Made by a program: the position numbers and the translations under genes
DNA from: Bryobacteraceae bacterium
GTDB lineage: Bacteria; Acidobacteriota; Terriglobia; Bryobacterales; Bryobacteraceae
Assembly: GCA_041394945.1 (NCBI GenBank)
Contig: JAWKHH010000002.1
Location: 1,248,501 to 1,312,500 of the forward strand
Length of the DNA: 64,000 nt
Reading direction: 5' to 3'
The notes under the pieces: generated by a model
Told to the model about the DNA's origin: nothing
The model's database searches: none
What the model saw: the letters and a program-made list of their open reading frames with translations, nothing else
Shown here: piece by piece, positions 28,995-37,990 of the stretch
Layout of the letters: the number at the start of each line of letters is the position of its first letter
Numbering within the stretch: position 1 is the stretch's first letter

Positions 28995-29689
28995 CGCGTG
29001 AGCACCATACGGCCGAACATCTCCGGCGTATGGTGAGATCGCGACTGCACTGGCGCCCACATAGTCGACGTCCGTGCCTCCGAACCGCCAGTCAGCCGGT
29101 AGACGTTGATCCGGAATTCGTTGCCCGGCGCCGGCGGCCGTTTGTCGAGCGACGCCATTGGGATCTTCATTTCCCCGTACCAGATCTTGGTCTTCCCGTC
29201 TATCCGCGCCTTGACGGTCATCCCGGAATTCCACTTCCAGCCGCCTTCAGGTAGCGGGTTCTTGCGGTCGATGTCCAGGTCCACCCATTCGCCCCGCGGC
29301 GACACCTGGAGTTCCAAATAGCGGTGGATGTTCTCAAAGTCCGCCCCAATGAACACTTCCGTGACGTCCCATTCCCAGAGCTTGTTTGTCTCGCCCTTCG
29401 CGTCGGGGCCTGGCTTCAGCGTCAGCTTGTCATACGGGCATTCGAAGAGAAAGTACAAGTACTTCTCCGTCCACTGGACCCGGAACGTGAACGCGTCCCC
29501 GGGCCCGGCCGCCTTGCCGAACGGATCCACCACCGCCTTCACCGCCGGCACGTTCTTCCATTGGCCAGACGACGGATTCGCCGTCAGTTTGAAATCCTTC
29601 GGCGCCCGGGGAGCCGGAATCAATGCATCCGGATTCCCCGCCCGGGCCAGCACCACCGGTGCAAGCATCGCTAGAACAACTCGCGTCAT
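28991..29689 (-). CDS. Secreted carbohydrate-binding family 9-like protein
   Basis: A 232-residue exported protein with a short signal peptide (VVLAMLAPVVLARAGN). The body has the CBM9-like/DOMON-type beta-sandwich pattern: 'QWKNVPAV', 'FRVQWTEKYLYFLFECPY', 'LWEWDVTEVFIGAD' and 'YLELQVSPRGEWVDLDID', with a late 'RINVYRL'. Such proteins bind sugars or cofactors. ATG 29689 has a strong GGGGGAG upstream. It lies between malate synthase (11 bases) and a mutase (overlap). Confidence 0.85.
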   Translation of the reverse strand: MTRVVLAMLAPVVLARAGNPDALIPAPRAPKDFKLTANPSSGQWKNVPAVKAVVDPFGKAAGPGDAFTFRVQWTEKYLYFLFECPYDKLTLKPGPDAKGETNKLWEWDVTEVFIGADFENIHRYLELQVSPRGEWVDLDIDRKNPLPEGGWKWNSGMTVKARIDGKTKIWYGEMKIPMASLDKRPPAPGNEFRINVYRLTGGSEARTSTMWAPVQSRSHHTPEMFGRMVLTR

Positions 29690-29700
29690 TCGCTCCCCCC

Positions 29701-31254
29701 TTAGTCGATGTGATCGTACGCCACCAGCGTCAGGAACTCGGTGAACTCGTCCTTGGTCATCATTTCGAGGAACAGGCCCGCCGCCACCTTCTTGTTCGGC
29801 GTCCCCGGCTTCTCGGCCAGTTCTTTCGCCACCGCCCCCCGCACCAGTTCCGCCGTCACCGGCCGCCCGTCGTCCATCGTCACGCCGTGCTTGAGCCACT
29901 GCCACACCTGCGACCGGGAGATCTCGGCCGTCGCCGCGTCTTCCATGAGGTTGTAGATGGGGACGCACCCGTTCCCGTTCAACCACGCCTCCAGGTACTG
30001 AATCCCGACGTCCACGTTCACCCGCAGCCCTTCTTCGGTGATGTCGCCCTGGTGCGGCCGCAGAAGATCGGCGGCGGTCACGTGCACGTCCTCGCGCTTT
30101 ACGTGGATCTGGTTCGGCGTCTTCATGTACTCGTCGAAGACGGCCTTCGCCACCGGCACCAGCCCCGGATGCGCCACCCATGTCCCATCGTGGCCCGCCT
30201 TCGCTTCACGCAGCTTGTCGAGCCGAACTTTCTCGAGAGCCGCTTCGTTCGCCGCCGGATCGCCCTTGATCGGGATCTGCGCCGCCATGCCGCCCATCGC
30301 GTGAATTTCGCGTGCGTGGCACGTCTGGATCAGCAACTGCACATAGGCGTCGAGGAAGTCCTTGTCCATCGTCACCTGGGCCCGATTGGGCAGCACGAAC
30401 CGCGCATCGTGCCCGAGCTTCTTGATGAAGCTGAAGATGTAGTCCCACCGCCCGCAGTTCAAACCCGCCGAGTGATTGCGGAGTTCCCAGAGAATCTCGT
30501 GCATCTCGAACGACGCCAGAATCGTCTCGATCAGCACCGTCGCCCGCACGGACCCCTGCGGCACACCGCAGTAATTCTGAGCGAACACAAACACGTCGTT
30601 CCACAGCCGCGCTTCCAGATGGCTCTCCATCTTGGGCAGGTAGAAATACGGACCGTACCCGTTCGCCAACTGCCGCTTCGCGTTCGTGAAAAAGAACAGC
30701 CCGAAATCGAACAGCGATCCCGAAATCGGCCGCCCGTCGATCAATGCGTGCTTCTCCACCAGGTGCCAGCCGCGAGGCCGTACCAACAGCGTCGCGATCT
30801 GCTCGTTCAGCTTGTAGTGCTTCCCGTCCGGATTGGTGAACGTGATCGAGCTATCGATGGCATCGCGCATGTTCACCTGGCCCTCGATATTGTTCTCCCA
30901 AAACGGAGAGTTCGCATCTTCGAAATCGGCCATGAACACGTTTGCGCCGCAATTCAGCGCGTTGATCACCATCTTCCGGTCCACCGGACCCGTGATCTCC
31001 ACGCGGCGGTCCGCGAGCGCCGCCGGTATCGGCGCCACCGTCCACTTCGATTCTCGAATCTCGCGCGTCGAATCAAGGAAATCGGGCAGCTTGCCCGCCC
31101 GTAGTTCCGCCGCCCGTTCCGCCCTCCTGGCGAGCAATTCCCGCCGCGTCGAATCGAATCGCGCGTCCAGTTCCACCAGGAACGCGAGCGCCTCCGGCGT
31201 CGTGATCGCGCGCTGTTCGTCTGTCAGTGTACGAGTAAGTTGGATGTTGGCCAT
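29701..31254 (-). CDS. aceB: Malate synthase A
   Basis: A 517-residue enzyme that condenses glyoxylate with acetyl-CoA to malate in the glyoxylate cycle. Family signatures are FMADFEDANSPFWENNIEGQ near residue 105, RATVLIETILASFEMHEILW near 260 and NCGRWDYIFSFIKK near 300; the conserved Arg, Glu and Asp of the catalytic site fall in them. ATG 31254 was chosen because the longer frame up to 31527 overlaps the DUF1080 gene. Isocitrate lyase (aceA) is not in the window. Confidence 0.95.
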   Translation of the reverse strand: MANIQLTRTLTDEQRAITTPEALAFLVELDARFDSTRRELLARRAERAAELRAGKLPDFLDSTREIRESKWTVAPIPAALADRRVEITGPVDRKMVINALNCGANVFMADFEDANSPFWENNIEGQVNMRDAIDSSITFTNPDGKHYKLNEQIATLLVRPRGWHLVEKHALIDGRPISGSLFDFGLFFFTNAKRQLANGYGPYFYLPKMESHLEARLWNDVFVFAQNYCGVPQGSVRATVLIETILASFEMHEILWELRNHSAGLNCGRWDYIFSFIKKLGHDARFVLPNRAQVTMDKDFLDAYVQLLIQTCHAREIHAMGGMAAQIPIKGDPAANEAALEKVRLDKLREAKAGHDGTWVAHPGLVPVAKAVFDEYMKTPNQIHVKREDVHVTAADLLRPHQGDITEEGLRVNVDVGIQYLEAWLNGNGCVPIYNLMEDAATAEISRSQVWQWLKHGVTMDDGRPVTAELVRGAVAKELAEKPGTPNKKVAAGLFLEMMTKDEFTEFLTLVAYDHID

Positions 31255-31265
31255 TTGAATATGAG

Positions 31266-32072
31266 CTACCGGTAGGAACCGTGTCTTTTGACTGGGCGCA
31301 GTTCCACTTTGCGGATCAGGATCTCCGCGCCTTCCGACTGAAGTTGAATCTTTCCGGCCGTGTGCGACGAGTTGTATCCGTGGTTGACCACCACGCCGTT
31401 GACGATGTTGGTGATCGTATCTCCGTCGCAGATCACTTCCTGTCGATTCCACTTCCCCACCGGCTTCTCCACGTCCTTGGCGCCGCGGAAGCCGATCGTG
31501 TCTTTCCAGTTCGGATCGCGGCCCCACCAGTTGAACCGTCCGCTGTCACGCGTCACCGGCTGGCCGCCTTTCTGCCAGTAGACCTGGTTGCTGTCCTGCT
31601 CGATCGACGGATCGCCTTTGCGGGTGTCCGCGGTCATGCGCGGCTTGTTTTTCCCGCCGACCATAATGAAGTCGCCCGCGCCGCCCTCGATGATCTGCGA
31701 CTCGACGGACTCCAGCCAGATCTTGTTGTAGGCACCGTCTTCGCCGACAGCGTGGACCAAGATGCCTGAATCGCGCGCCCGGTCCTCCCGTGGAGCCCAC
31801 GTCTTGCCCCCCCACTTCCACTCGACGATCAGATGGTAGTTCTTGTACTCCTGCTTGGTCGCGACGCCGCCCCAGTCCTGACCTGAAATCCGCAACAGGC
31901 CGCTCTGCACGGTGAACACCTGGTTCGGGTCCTCATACGAGTAGTCGCGCAGCCACTTGTACCACCCGTCCAGGTCGCGGTGATTGAACAACTCAATTTT
32001 CGACTTGGGTTCGATTGCCTCGCCGGCAACCGCCGGAAGGCATAGAGCGAGCAGGAAGACACCGGTCCGCAT
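31266..32072 (-). CDS. Secreted DUF1080 (3-keto-disaccharide hydrolase) protein
   Basis: A 268-residue exported protein with signal peptide (MRTGVFLLALCLPAVAGEA). The fold follows the concanavalin-like DUF1080 pattern: 'ELFNHRDLDGWYKW' near residue 27, 'QSGLLRISG' near 55, 'HLIVEWKWGG' near 80, 'ESQIIEGGAGDF' near 130, and 'WNRQEVICDGDTITNIVNG' near 205. The family includes 3-keto-glycoside hydrolases, but many members have unknown activity. It lies 11 bases upstream of malate synthase. Confidence 0.87.
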   Translation of the reverse strand: MRTGVFLLALCLPAVAGEAIEPKSKIELFNHRDLDGWYKWLRDYSYEDPNQVFTVQSGLLRISGQDWGGVATKQEYKNYHLIVEWKWGGKTWAPREDRARDSGILVHAVGEDGAYNKIWLESVESQIIEGGAGDFIMVGGKNKPRMTADTRKGDPSIEQDSNQVYWQKGGQPVTRDSGRFNWWGRDPNWKDTIGFRGAKDVEKPVGKWNRQEVICDGDTITNIVNGVVVNHGYNSSHTAGKIQLQSEGAEILIRKVELRPVKRHGSYR

Positions 32073-32122
32073 GAACCCTATAAGGTATCAGATTGTCCGG
32101 GACAACGCCCGGCAATGCGTCG

Positions 32123-32524
32123 CTATCGCCGTGCGGCGGCGCGCATCCGGCGCTCGGCGCGCGAGCTGATCAAGTCAGCAACCCGCGACAGCAGTCCTTC
32201 GACGTCCTCGGTCTCTACGAGGGTGCCGTTTTCCGGCTGACTGGCTTCGAAACTGCTGTGGGTGGTGAGCAGCGCGGTAGCCGGACGATAATCGAGCCCG
32301 CGCGCGTGCGCCAGCACGCGGTAGCCTGCGTCGGGTGACTCCATTCGCAGGTCGCTCAGTACCAATTCATACTCGCTGTCGTCCAGTTTGCCGTATGCTT
32401 CGGCAGCCGATGCCGCCGAATCGACGTCATAGCCGCCGGCGCGCAGTACCGTCTGCAACGTGAGCCTGGCGGCGGGGTTGTCATCGACGATCAGGACGCG
32501 TGCCAACATGGGAGCCGCGATCAT
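32123..32524 (-). CDS. Single-domain response regulator
   Basis: A 133-residue receiver domain with no output domain. The acidic pair is in LIVDDNPAAR (residues 14-15) and the phospho-acceptor Asp in VLSDLRM (residue 58). The Thr/Ser switch is in LLTTHSS. The usual Lys before Pro is replaced by Glu (LVETEDV), which is unusual. The start is ATG 32524, preceded by GGAGAGGGG; ATG 32509 is also possible. No partner kinase is encoded nearby. Confidence 0.82.
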   Translation of the reverse strand: MIAAPMLARVLIVDDNPAARLTLQTVLRAGGYDVDSAASAAEAYGKLDDSEYELVLSDLRMESPDAGYRVLAHARGLDYRPATALLTTHSSFEASQPENGTLVETEDVEGLLSRVADLISSRAERRMRAAARR

Positions 32525-32898
32525 TCTGCCCCTCTCCATTTCTCGCCGGGCCAGCCAAGCTGCCACGGCCGATAGGGTCGCCATCTCCCTTTGGTAGGAG
32601 TGCCGGCCCGATTGTTCTGTAGGGCGCGCCTCACCAGAGCAGCGTTTCCCGCCAAGCGGGCCGTTGTTCCTGTGTGCGTGCATGTCTAGTCAGCAGTTTA
32701 GCGGAAGTAAAAGAAAAAACAAGACCTAAAAGACTTTACCGTCCTAGGTCCGGGTGACCCGCCCGCCACTGGCCCAGGACGGAGGCGCGTTTGTCATTTC
32801 CAGGCACACTTGCTGTTTTCCGCCCAAACCGAAACAAACAAGAGGCTTACGCGACAGCCCGACAGCTAGTGCGAACGCCTTATATTAACAATAATAAA
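32525..32898. other. Intergenic region without recognised genes
   Basis: No convincing gene. The stretch includes an AT-rich segment at about 32879-32903 just after purB and a possible minus-strand promoter for the response regulator (TTGTTT and TAAACT, 16 bases apart, near 32730-32705). No terminator hairpin or repeat was recognised. Confidence 0.4.
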
Positions 32899-34206
32899 TC
32901 AAGCGAAGACGCGGCGAAAAATGGCGTCGACGTTGCCGAGCTGGCGGTCGAGCGAGAACGACCGCCCCAGTGCGTCCGGTCCGAGCAACGATGTGATGCG
33001 CGGATCGGCCTCGATCGCCTCGCGGAAATTTCCTCCGCTTTCCCACGCCTTCATCGCGTGTTCCTGCACGACCCGGTAGGCGTCCTCGCGAAGCATTCCG
33101 GCCGCCGCGAGGTCGAGCAGCAACTGCCCGCTGAAGATCAGCCCGTGGGTGAGATCGAGGTTCGCGCGCATCCGCGCCGGGTTGACCCGCATGCCGGCGA
33201 CGAGCCACCGCGTTTTCTCGAGCAGGTAGTCGGTGAGGATAGTCGAATCGGGCAGGATGACCCGCTCGACGGAGGAGTGAGAGATATCCCGCTCATGCCA
33301 CAGCGCGATGTTCTCGAACGCCGCTTGTACGTTGGACCGTACCACTCGCGCCAATCCACAGATCTGCTCGCAGACCACCGGATTCCGCTTGTGCGGCATC
33401 GCCGACGAGCCTTTCTGCCCCGCGGCGAACGGCTCTTCGGCCTCGCGGACCTCGGTGCGTTGGAGGTGGCGCACTTCGAGCGCGATCTTCTCGCAAACAG
33501 CGCACACCAGCGCGAGCGCCGAAACGTACGCCGCATGGCGGTCCCGAGCGATCACCTGCGAAGCGATTTCGGCCGGAGCGAGGCCCAGCTTCTCGCAGAT
33601 CTTCTCCTCCGCTTCCGGACTGATATGGCCAAACGTGCCCACCGCACCGGAGAGCTTTCCCACGCGCACATCTTCGGCTGCCGCGGCGAACCTCCGCCGC
33701 GCACGCACCAACTCGTCGTACCAAAGCGCAAACTTCAGCCCGAACGTGATCGGCTCGGCCTGGATGCCATGCGTCCGTCCGATCTGCGGCGTCCGCTTGA
33801 ACTCGTGGGCGCGCTCGGCCAGTGGCGCGAGCAGCTTGTCCATCCCGTCGAGCAGGAGCCGCGACGCCTCTTTCAATTGCAGCGCCTGCGCCGTGTCGAC
33901 GACATCGTTCGACGTCAGCCCGTAGTGAAACCAACGAGAGGCTTCCGCCGCGCCTGCAGCGGCCATCGTTTCAGCCACCGCAGTTGTAAAGGCGATCACG
34001 TCGTGGCGCACTTCGCTCTCGATCTCGAAGATCCGCGCCACGGAAAACCCGGCGTGCTGCTGAAGCAGCCGTGCCGCCTCATGGGGGACGGTCCCTAGTC
34101 CAGCGAGCGCCTCCGAGGCGGCCAGTTCCACCTCGAGCCAACAGGCGTACTTGTTCGGGTCACTCCAGACGCGGCCCATGGCCGACCTTGTGTATCGCGC
34201 GATCAT
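32899..34206 (-). CDS. purB: Adenylosuccinate lyase
   Basis: A 435-residue enzyme of purine synthesis that releases fumarate from SAICAR and adenylosuccinate. It belongs to the fumarase/aspartase superfamily: 'TSNDVVDTAQALQL' near residue 97, 'GRTHGIQAEPITFG' near 142 with the catalytic His, and the signature GSSAMPHKRNP near 268 with the catalytic Ser. Length fits the family. It is downstream of the SBBP gene on the same strand with a 58-base gap. Confidence 0.96.
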   Translation of the reverse strand: MIARYTRSAMGRVWSDPNKYACWLEVELAASEALAGLGTVPHEAARLLQQHAGFSVARIFEIESEVRHDVIAFTTAVAETMAAAGAAEASRWFHYGLTSNDVVDTAQALQLKEASRLLLDGMDKLLAPLAERAHEFKRTPQIGRTHGIQAEPITFGLKFALWYDELVRARRRFAAAAEDVRVGKLSGAVGTFGHISPEAEEKICEKLGLAPAEIASQVIARDRHAAYVSALALVCAVCEKIALEVRHLQRTEVREAEEPFAAGQKGSSAMPHKRNPVVCEQICGLARVVRSNVQAAFENIALWHERDISHSSVERVILPDSTILTDYLLEKTRWLVAGMRVNPARMRANLDLTHGLIFSGQLLLDLAAAGMLREDAYRVVQEHAMKAWESGGNFREAIEADPRITSLLGPDALGRSFSLDRQLGNVDAIFRRVFA

Positions 34207-34264
34207 CAGTTCCCAGGATAGAAGAGATCGCGCTCGTACTCAGCCGACGCCGCCGGAGGCTGGC

Positions 34265-36343
34265 TCAGGGAGTGATTGCAGTGAGCCAGGAATCGCCGCT
34301 ACCGCGAGGTTCCACAGTCCCCGCTCCGGCCACCGGGAAGTCGCTCGACGCAGTCAGACCGGCCGCGAACACGTTCGATCCACCCAGTGCAATTCCGGCC
34401 AGCGTGTCGCTCGAAGAACCGCCCAGATACGTCGAAAATTCGATGCTATTGCCAGCCGTGGAAACGCGAGCCACGAACGCATCGTAGAGGCCGCCGAGAT
34501 TCGATTGCGCCGCCGAGGCGACTGGGAAATTGTTCGACGAGGTATAGCCGCCCACCCACGCTCTCCGGCTCGAGTCCACTCGGATCGCCGTTCCAGCGTC
34601 CAGACCGCGCCCGCCGAGGTAGCTGCTGTACAGCCGCAACCCATCCGAGTTGAGCTTGGTCACGAATGCATCGTAGGTGCTCCCGCCGCGGGAGTTCTGA
34701 AACGCGTTCACCAGCGGAAAGTTCGTGGAACTGGTGACCCCGGTGACATAGGCGTTTCCGAACGAATCGAGAGCCATCGCATTCACGCACTCGGTTCGGC
34801 CAACCCCGCCGCCGTTGCCCCCGAGATAGGTTCCAAAGATCAACTTCGCGGCATCGCCGTCGAACCGGATCACGAATCCGTCCTGCCCACCGGAAAGCGA
34901 GGGCTGCTGCGGATTCCGAGTCGGGAAGTTCGATGAACTCGTGCAGCCGGCGATGTACGGTGTCAGGTTCTGGGAGATCCCCACCGCATTCACGACGTCG
35001 TCGCCGGATCCGCCAACGTACGTGCTGAACGAGACCTGCCCGTTGATCCCGATCTTGAAAAGAAACCCGTCCCGCCCGCCCCGGTTCGAGGCCTGGAAGG
35101 GAGCGCGGGTGGGAAAGTTCGCCGAATACGTCTCGCCAGCGATGTACGCCTGGTTGAACTGGTCCACGGTAATCGAATTCGCCTCGTCGTTGCCGGCGCC
35201 TCCCCAGTAGGTACTCATCATGAGCGCACTGCCCGCGGCGTTGATCCGCGCGACGAAGACATCGCGCCCCCCGCTCCGCGTTCCTTGGAGTTGGTTGGCC
35301 AACGGGAAGTTGGTGGACGACGTATAGCCCGTCACCCAAGTTGTGCCCGCCGAGTCCACCGCGATGCCCTGCGCACGGTCATCGCCCGTGCCGCCCATGT
35401 ACGTCGCCCACACCACGGCGCCGCTCGGGCCCACTTTGTACACGAAGGCATCCACGGACCCCCGGAACGCGCCGATCGGAGCCTGCAGCGTAAGATCGCT
35501 CGAATCGGTCCACCCGGCGACATACGCATTGCCGGCACTGTCACCGGCCACAGCGGTCGCATTGTCGATCCGGCTGCCACCGAAGTAGGAACTGTATGCC
35601 AGTACAGGGTCGATGATCAGGCCCAGGCTCGAATCGTAGCCGCCGAGAGCAAACGCCGCCTCATCCCCCTCCAGCCGGAACCGCGACTCCACCGCGCGCA
35701 CCCTGTCGCCATCCCGCTGATACACCACCGGCGCATTCTCCCGCATTTCGTCCCCGCCAGCCGCCACCCGCAGAGCCCCCGCTTCGTCCAGCGACACCGA
35801 AGCCGCTCCCGCGTACCGCATGCGGATCACTGCCGGATCGGCGCCAGCCGCCACATGAAACTCCGACTTCAGCACTGGACCCTGTCGGCCCGCTTCGGCC
35901 AGGAAGTAAAGATCTACACCTGGATAGAGATCGCGGTATACCACCGCCGAAACGATGGGTAGGTCCCGCCGCCATTCGCCGGGCTCCCGGCCCACCAGAA
36001 CGTTGGCGTGACCCGTCGGGGCCACCGCCGGCTGTGGGGCCGTATCCGGACGCGAGCCAGGAAATACCAGACGGACGGCATGGCCGCCAATCGAAAACCG
36101 CACCGACGACGGCTCCAGGCTCGCACGGACGGCATGCCACCGCACCAGGAAGCGTGAACCATCGCCGACAAAGAAAGCGGGAGCGGCAGAACCCGCGAAT
36201 GAGTGTGAGGAAGACGGGGTAACGGCTGGGGAATCCTGGCGGAAGCCTGCCAGCGGCTCGACGGCCGGACTCGTGACCGCTCCAAGAACAGGGAGGATCA
36301 GAAACCACCAGGAGCGCCGAACCCGCCGCGAGGCGGAAATCAA
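34265..36343 (-). CDS. SBBP-repeat beta-propeller protein
   Basis: A 692-residue exported protein. After a signal-like N-terminus (SWWFLILPVLGAVTSPA) comes a N-terminal beta-rich domain typical of SBBP proteins (YPGVDLYFL...LKSEFHVAAGADP...IRMRYAGA). From about residue 255 there are seven SBBP (beta-propeller) repeats, each with a 'YSSYFGG', 'WATYMGG', 'MSTYWGG', 'FSTYVGG', 'FGTYLGG' or 'YSSYLGG' strand and a 'NAYVAG/AYIAG/AWVGG' strand with 'TSSxNFP' following. Function unknown; likely surface-exposed. Related repeat proteins are abundant in Solibacter-type genomes. Confidence 0.85.
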   Translation of the reverse strand: MISASRRVRRSWWFLILPVLGAVTSPAVEPLAGFRQDSPAVTPSSSHSFAGSAAPAFFVGDGSRFLVRWHAVRASLEPSSVRFSIGGHAVRLVFPGSRPDTAPQPAVAPTGHANVLVGREPGEWRRDLPIVSAVVYRDLYPGVDLYFLAEAGRQGPVLKSEFHVAAGADPAVIRMRYAGAASVSLDEAGALRVAAGGDEMRENAPVVYQRDGDRVRAVESRFRLEGDEAAFALGGYDSSLGLIIDPVLAYSSYFGGSRIDNATAVAGDSAGNAYVAGWTDSSDLTLQAPIGAFRGSVDAFVYKVGPSGAVVWATYMGGTGDDRAQGIAVDSAGTTWVTGYTSSTNFPLANQLQGTRSGGRDVFVARINAAGSALMMSTYWGGAGNDEANSITVDQFNQAYIAGETYSANFPTRAPFQASNRGGRDGFLFKIGINGQVSFSTYVGGSGDDVVNAVGISQNLTPYIAGCTSSSNFPTRNPQQPSLSGGQDGFVIRFDGDAAKLIFGTYLGGNGGGVGRTECVNAMALDSFGNAYVTGVTSSTNFPLVNAFQNSRGGSTYDAFVTKLNSDGLRLYSSYLGGRGLDAGTAIRVDSSRRAWVGGYTSSNNFPVASAAQSNLGGLYDAFVARVSTAGNSIEFSTYLGGSSSDTLAGIALGGSNVFAAGLTASSDFPVAGAGTVEPRGSGDSWLTAITP

Positions 36344-36409
36344 TAGCGTTCTCCTTCGTCGAGCGCGCGCTGCGCTCCCTGTCTTATTCGGTCGAACCGT
36401 GCGCGGTCT

Positions 36410-36439
36410 TTAACAAAGCCGCATAGTACGTGCTACAAT
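36410..36439 (+). promoter_or_regulatory. Sigma-70-type promoter of acpP-fabF
   Basis: TTAACA (36410-36415) and TACAAT (36434-36439), 18 bases apart, each match five of six consensus positions. They lie 31 bases before the acpP start, leaving room for the GGAGG ribosome binding site. Confidence 0.65.
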
Positions 36440-36469
36440 CGAGAACTTTGTGGACCATTTGGAGGATCC

Positions 36470-36703
36470 ATGTCTGTTGAACAAAAAGTAAAGCAAATCA
36501 TCGTCGAACAGTTGGGCGTGGACGAATCCCAGGTCGACGACACCGCTTCGTTTATCGATGACCTCGGCGCCGACTCGCTCGACATCGTCGAACTCGTCAT
36601 GGCGTTCGAAGAAGCCTTCGAACTCGACATCCCCGACGAAGACGCGGAGAAGATCGCGACCGTCAAGGACGCCGTCGACTACATCAAGGCCAAGAAAAAG
36701 TAA
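36470..36703 (+). CDS. acpP: Acyl carrier protein
   Basis: A 77-residue acidic protein that carries the growing acyl chain in fatty acid synthesis. The DSLD motif places the phosphopantetheine Ser at residue 36, and the four-helix pattern fits AcpP (VEQKVKQIIVEQLGV ... FEEAFELDIPDEDAEKI). GGAGG lies just before the ATG. fabF follows 45 bases later, as in many bacteria. Confidence 0.97.
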   Translation: MSVEQKVKQIIVEQLGVDESQVDDTASFIDDLGADSLDIVELVMAFEEAFELDIPDEDAEKIATVKDAVDYIKAKKK

Positions 36704-36748
36704 TCCGCCGCCGCTTCGCGCGGCCGCGGTACCCCCGGAGTTCGAACA

Positions 36749-37990
36749 TTGTCCCGTAGAGTCGTCGTCACCGGCGTCGGCTTGGTGTCCTCGCTCGGCA
36801 TCGGTACCGAGGAAACGTGGGCTGCCTGCCGCGCCGGAACATCCGGCATCCGCCGCATTGAGCAGTTTGACCCCGAAGGCTTCGCCTGCCAGATCGCGGG
36901 CGAGGTCCGCGGTTTTGACCCCCTGAACTGGATCGAAAAGAAGGAGGCCCGTAAGATGGGCCGCTTCATCCAGTTCGGGATCGCTGCCGCGGACTTCGCC
37001 ATGAAGGCCTCCGGACTCCAGATCACACCCGACATCGCCGACAATGTTGGCGTCTACATCGGCAGCGGTATCGGCGGATTCGAGATCATCGAGCGCGAAC
37101 ACAAGATCCTGCTTGCGCGAGGTCCGGACCGCATCTCACCGTTCTTCATCCCGGCCACGATCATCAATCTCTGCTCAGGCCACGTCTCCATCCGCTTCGG
37201 CGCCAAAGGCCCCAACTCGGCCGCGGCCACCGCCTGCACGACTTCCACGCACTGCATCGGAGACTCGTACCGGATCATCCAGTACGGCGACGCGGATGCG
37301 ATGATCTGCGGCGGCGCCGAGGCCGCAATTACCCCCATGGGCATCGGCGGATTCGCCGCGATGCGCGCCCTCTCCACCAACAACGCCGATCCTGAACACG
37401 CCGTTCGTCCCTGGGATAAAGCCCGCGACGGCTTCGTCGTCGGCGAAGGCGCGGGCGTTCTCATTATCGAAGAACTCGAGTTCGCCCGCCGCCGTGGCGC
37501 CAACATCCTGGCCGAGATCGTCGGCTACGGCATGACCGGCGACGCCTACCACATGACCTCCGGCTCCGAAGACGGCGACGGCGTCATCCGCGTGATGCGG
37601 CGCGCCATTCGCGACGCCAAACTCGATCCGGCCATCATCGATTACATCAACGCCCACGCCACGTCCACGCCGGTTGGCGATCCGCTCGAAGCCTTGGCCA
37701 TCCGGGAAACCTTCGGCGAACATGCGTACAAGGTCGCCATCAGTTCAACCAAGTCCATGACCGGGCACCTCCTCGGCGGCGCCGGCGGTCTCGAAGCCGG
37801 TCTTACCGTCCTTGCCCTGCGCGACCAAATCGCTCCGCCCACCGCCAACCTTGATGACCCCGACGAGGGCTGCGACCTCGACTTCATCCCCAAAGTCGCC
37901 CGCGAGATGAAGATCGACTACGCCCTCTCCAATTCATTCGGCTTCGGCGGCACCAACGGCTCGCTCATCTTCCGGCGTTGGACCGAGTAG
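36749..37990 (+). CDS. fabF: 3-oxoacyl-ACP synthase II
   Basis: A 413-residue condensing enzyme that elongates acyl-ACP with malonyl-ACP. The catalytic Cys is in AATACTTSTH near residue 163, and the two His residues are in NAHATSTPVGDP near 303 and KSMTGHLLGGAGG near 338. The start is a TTG at 36749 with CCCGGAG 8 bases upstream; this gives the family's MSRRVVVTGVGLVS opening. It lies downstream of acpP and overlaps the next gene by 13 bases. Confidence 0.96.
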   Translation: MSRRVVVTGVGLVSSLGIGTEETWAACRAGTSGIRRIEQFDPEGFACQIAGEVRGFDPLNWIEKKEARKMGRFIQFGIAAADFAMKASGLQITPDIADNVGVYIGSGIGGFEIIEREHKILLARGPDRISPFFIPATIINLCSGHVSIRFGAKGPNSAAATACTTSTHCIGDSYRIIQYGDADAMICGGAEAAITPMGIGGFAAMRALSTNNADPEHAVRPWDKARDGFVVGEGAGVLIIEELEFARRRGANILAEIVGYGMTGDAYHMTSGSEDGDGVIRVMRRAIRDAKLDPAIIDYINAHATSTPVGDPLEALAIRETFGEHAYKVAISSTKSMTGHLLGGAGGLEAGLTVLALRDQIAPPTANLDDPDEGCDLDFIPKVAREMKIDYALSNSFGFGGTNGSLIFRRWTE

